Assembly (NCBI GenBank): GCA_036571765.1
Contig: BROE01000022.1
Coordinates: forward strand, 7,676,575-7,740,574
DNA: 64,000 bases
Source of the DNA: Plecoglossus altivelis
Taxonomy: Eukaryota > Chordata > Actinopteri > Osmeriformes > Plecoglossidae
Direction of reading: 5' to 3'
Part shown: in pieces, positions 62,001 to 64,000 of the stretch
How positions within the stretch are numbered: the first letter of the stretch is position 1
Layout: every line of letters starts with the position of its first letter
Made by a program: the position numbers and the translations under genes
The notes under the pieces: model-generated
The model's input: only the letters and a program-made list of their open reading frames with translations
Databases searched by the model: none
Told to the model about the DNA's origin: nothing

Positions 62001-62463
62001 CGTCAGCACGATTTGAGATTCAAACGAAATACGATCCGAGTGCTTTCGCGTGCATGTGAAGAGGGGTGAGTTGTACGGTGTGTTGGACCTCCTTGTCCTT
62101 CTGGGTGCTCCAGGTGCACATAGTCCGGGATAAGATCACCAAACCTGGAGCCCGGCTGTGGAAGAAGGGAGAGGGCCTCCCCAACTTTGACAACAACAAC
62201 ATCCGTGGCTCCCTCATCGTCTCCTTCGACGTGGAGTTCCCCCAGCAGCAGCTGGACGAGCAGCAGAAAGATGGTGAGGAGGAGCAGGGTGGGCAGGAAG
62301 GGGAACACATCAGGGGGGGGGGATTTTGTATTGGGGTCTTTTCATTTGGTTGCCTGTTTTTCCACTGATTCCTGTTGTTGTTGTTGTTGTTGTTCCAGGT
62401 GTGAGGAGTCTTCTGAAACAGGCGTCAGTACAGAAAGTGTATAACGGCCTGCAGGGATACTGA
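59008..62463 (+). CDS. dnajb11: DnaJ homologue B11 (ERdj3), ER-lumen Hsp40
   Basis: Soluble ER co-chaperone that delivers unfolded clients to BiP/HSPA5 and stimulates its ATPase. Coding exons: 59008-59081, 59558-59714, 60421-60518, 60792-60924, 61063-61205, 61341-61423, 61655-61712, 61799-61910, 62114-62273, 62399-62463; 360 residues in frame (human 358). Residues 1-24 form a hydrophobic, Cys-rich signal peptide. The J domain follows (RDFYKILGV...KLALQLHPDRN, with the HPD triad), then a G/F-rich linker (FFGDFGFMFGG), the substrate-binding domain with the ERdj3 cysteine insert (KRKCNCRQEM...CDECPN), the FERRGDDLYTNVTISLVEAL domain and the terminal VQKVYNGLQGY. There is no KDEL, as in the mammalian protein. 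The first exon's ATG is set by the signal peptide. Head-to-head with tbccd1. A polyadenylation signal lies at 63407. Confidence 0.97.
59715..60420 (+). other. dnajb11 intron 2
   Basis: The intron ends in a GT-rich 3' splice site. Part of it (60030-60370) has a long stop-free minus-strand frame that I do not recognise. Confidence 0.6.
62374..62393. repeat. (TTG)n tract at the dnajb11 exon 10 acceptor
   Basis: Six or seven TTG units immediately upstream of TTCCAG before 62399. Confidence 0.9.
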
Positions 62464-64000
62464 CACATCAAAAGACAGAGTGTGGACTGATTGCTCTGTG
62501 TCCAACACACACACACACACACACACACTCTCTCTCTGAGCGAGCAGAGGCCTGGAGGCAGGGTTTTATTTATTTTGGGGGGACTTGTTCTCAGGATGGG
62601 TTGAATTTAGTTATGGGGTTTTCTTTTCCTCCTTTTAAATGTCATGTATTCTATCAGTGGCAGAATTTTCTCCAACAATATTAATTAGTAGTGAGTTTTT
62701 TATTTTTTTATTTTGTTGCCTTATTTGGGGTTTTGAATTCTTAACGGACTTTCTTTTTAGAGCATTCAGACATTCACATCAGAGAATCTTTAGTATCTGG
62801 CACTGCATCAATCGCTTAGACTATTGCTGCCAGCACTGCCTACCCACGTCACTAATGACGTCTGTACAACAGCAGTCACTTCTGATGGATCTGGATATCG
62901 ATTTAATGCTCGGGATCAAATCATTGACTTTCTATGGAACCCCAGAGGGCTTGTGCTCCCTTTCTTAGACTCTTTGGATGTTTTTGGCAGGCAGTTAGCT
63001 ACTATTCACTGATGACAACATCGTGACCCATTGTCACTATTCCGTAAACAAGCCAAACATGAAGTATACAGTACATTGTGTAAATATAGAAGGAAGAAAC
63101 GCAACTTTTTTCACTTTTCTGTACAGATGTAGTGTTTTTTCTGTCTGTAGCGGAAGGGGTTTGTACGTTGTGTGTCTGCTTTAAGGCGACGGTAACCAGA
63201 GTTGACCTCTTCAGCCTCGCCGCAGTGGAGTAACCTCATGGTCCTCATCATCCTCATCCATCGCCGGGGGTGTTGACGTCAATCGCTCTCCCTTCCAACC
63301 CTCATGTCCCCTTGGGGGCTGTCATCCACCACCCCTTTTGAATCTGGCTCCTCCTCCCAGCCTAGTCTCTGGATTGCTCCCTCCTAACAGAAAGGGATGA
63401 ACTGTGAATAAACTGGCAGATTTTTCCGGAGTGTTCTACTGGAATAGACAAATGTTACTTTTCAATTGAAAATTCAATTAAAAGTTTATATGAATATCGG
63501 CTTGGCTCTTAATATATCCTGCCCTTGAGCCAGATTGGTTGGCACTGTCTCAGTGGCAATAGAAAGTGTACGAAGACCCATCAGGGCCTATTGGCTGATT
63601 TCATGTTTAATGTACAGTAGAGACACCAGCATTGATGTTCAGTTGATACCAGGGGCAGACATTAAGGGTTTAATCATTTGCATGAGTTTGTGTTTTACTA
63701 GGTATGGATGTGCAAGAGCAGAACTGATATTTATGAGTGTGGTCTGTCAGACACTAACACGCTTGCCCCTCTCTGACCCACCATGTGACCCTATGACTTT
63801 GTGACCCAGATCATTTCAATTTACTGACAGCTGTGAGAGATGCTGTCTCTGTTCATACCAACACACATACGCAACTTCTGAACTTGGTAGATGTTTTTAG
63901 TTTGGGGGTTTTAGTCTGAGTGTGACACCCACGTAGCAGAGCTGTGGTGTATGGTAACCCTTCAACATCCATCACAAGTCCCCTAGTCATTATCTGTGTG
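62464..64000 (+). other. dnajb11 3' UTR and downstream DNA
   Basis: Probable 3' UTR to about 63430, with a CA/CT repeat near 62505-62537. I see no gene from there to the window end. Confidence 0.65.
63407..63412 (+). terminator. Polyadenylation signal of dnajb11
   Basis: AATAAA about 940 bp after the stop; an ATTAAA near 63476 is a possible alternative. Confidence 0.7.

Overview
This window is nuclear DNA of a vertebrate, most likely a teleost fish. The genes are built of many small GT-AG exons, the spacers are full of CA/GT, GA and CT microsatellites and short minisatellites, and every recognisable protein is a vertebrate orthologue. I joined exons by hand from splice sites, reading phase and family knowledge. 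All eight coding models close in frame, and seven are complete.

Layout, left to right: (1) 1-7359, intron 1 (or upstream DNA) of a potassium channel gene, repeat-rich and with no exon I can find. (2) 7360-28692 (+), kcnh3 (Elk2/Kv12.2-type voltage-gated K+ channel), 14 coding exons; only the short first coding exon is missing. (3) 32193-38743 (-), armc8, an armadillo-repeat CTLH/GID E3 ligase subunit, 22 coding exons, 673 codons. (4) 39960-42474 (+), dbr1, RNA lariat debranching enzyme, 8 exons. (5) 44846-45961 (-), a Rab5 GTPase closest to RAB5B. (6) 47490-50936 (+), lcmt2/tyw4, a wybutosine tRNA-modification enzyme with 14 coding exons. (7) 51236-53007 (-), crygs, gamma-S crystallin, the classic three-exon gene. 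(8) 54925-57825 (-), tbccd1, a centrosome/Golgi positioning protein. (9) 59008-62463 (+), dnajb11 (ERdj3), an ER-lumen Hsp40.

The genes form three divergent (head-to-head) pairs that probably share promoters: armc8/dbr1, rab5b/lcmt2 and tbccd1/dnajb11. They also form four convergent (tail-to-tail) arrangements: kcnh3/armc8, dbr1/rab5b, lcmt2/crygs, and dnajb11 running out of the window. The block crygs(-)-tbccd1(-)-dnajb11(+) keeps the order and orientation known at human 3q27; armc8 and dbr1 are divergent neighbours at human 3q22; kcnh3 and rab5b both lie on human 12q13. The products do not form one pathway. They cover neuronal excitability, protein turnover, RNA lariat turnover, endosome fusion, tRNA modification, lens structure, organelle positioning and ER folding.

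The most notable signals are: an enlarged Gly-rich outer-pore turret in Kcnh3 with a duplicated glycosylation motif; a short hAT-type transposon with perfect 8-bp target duplication 12 bp past the kcnh3 exon-10 splice donor; UG-repeat 3' splice sites; a tRNA-Cys-derived element in a tbccd1 intron; a compact crystallin promoter with TATA, Sox/Oct-like and TGAGTCA motifs; and a pair of hairpins with 20-nt loops near 4.1-4.26 kb. I see no novel multi-gene system of the bacterial defence or gene-cluster kind.
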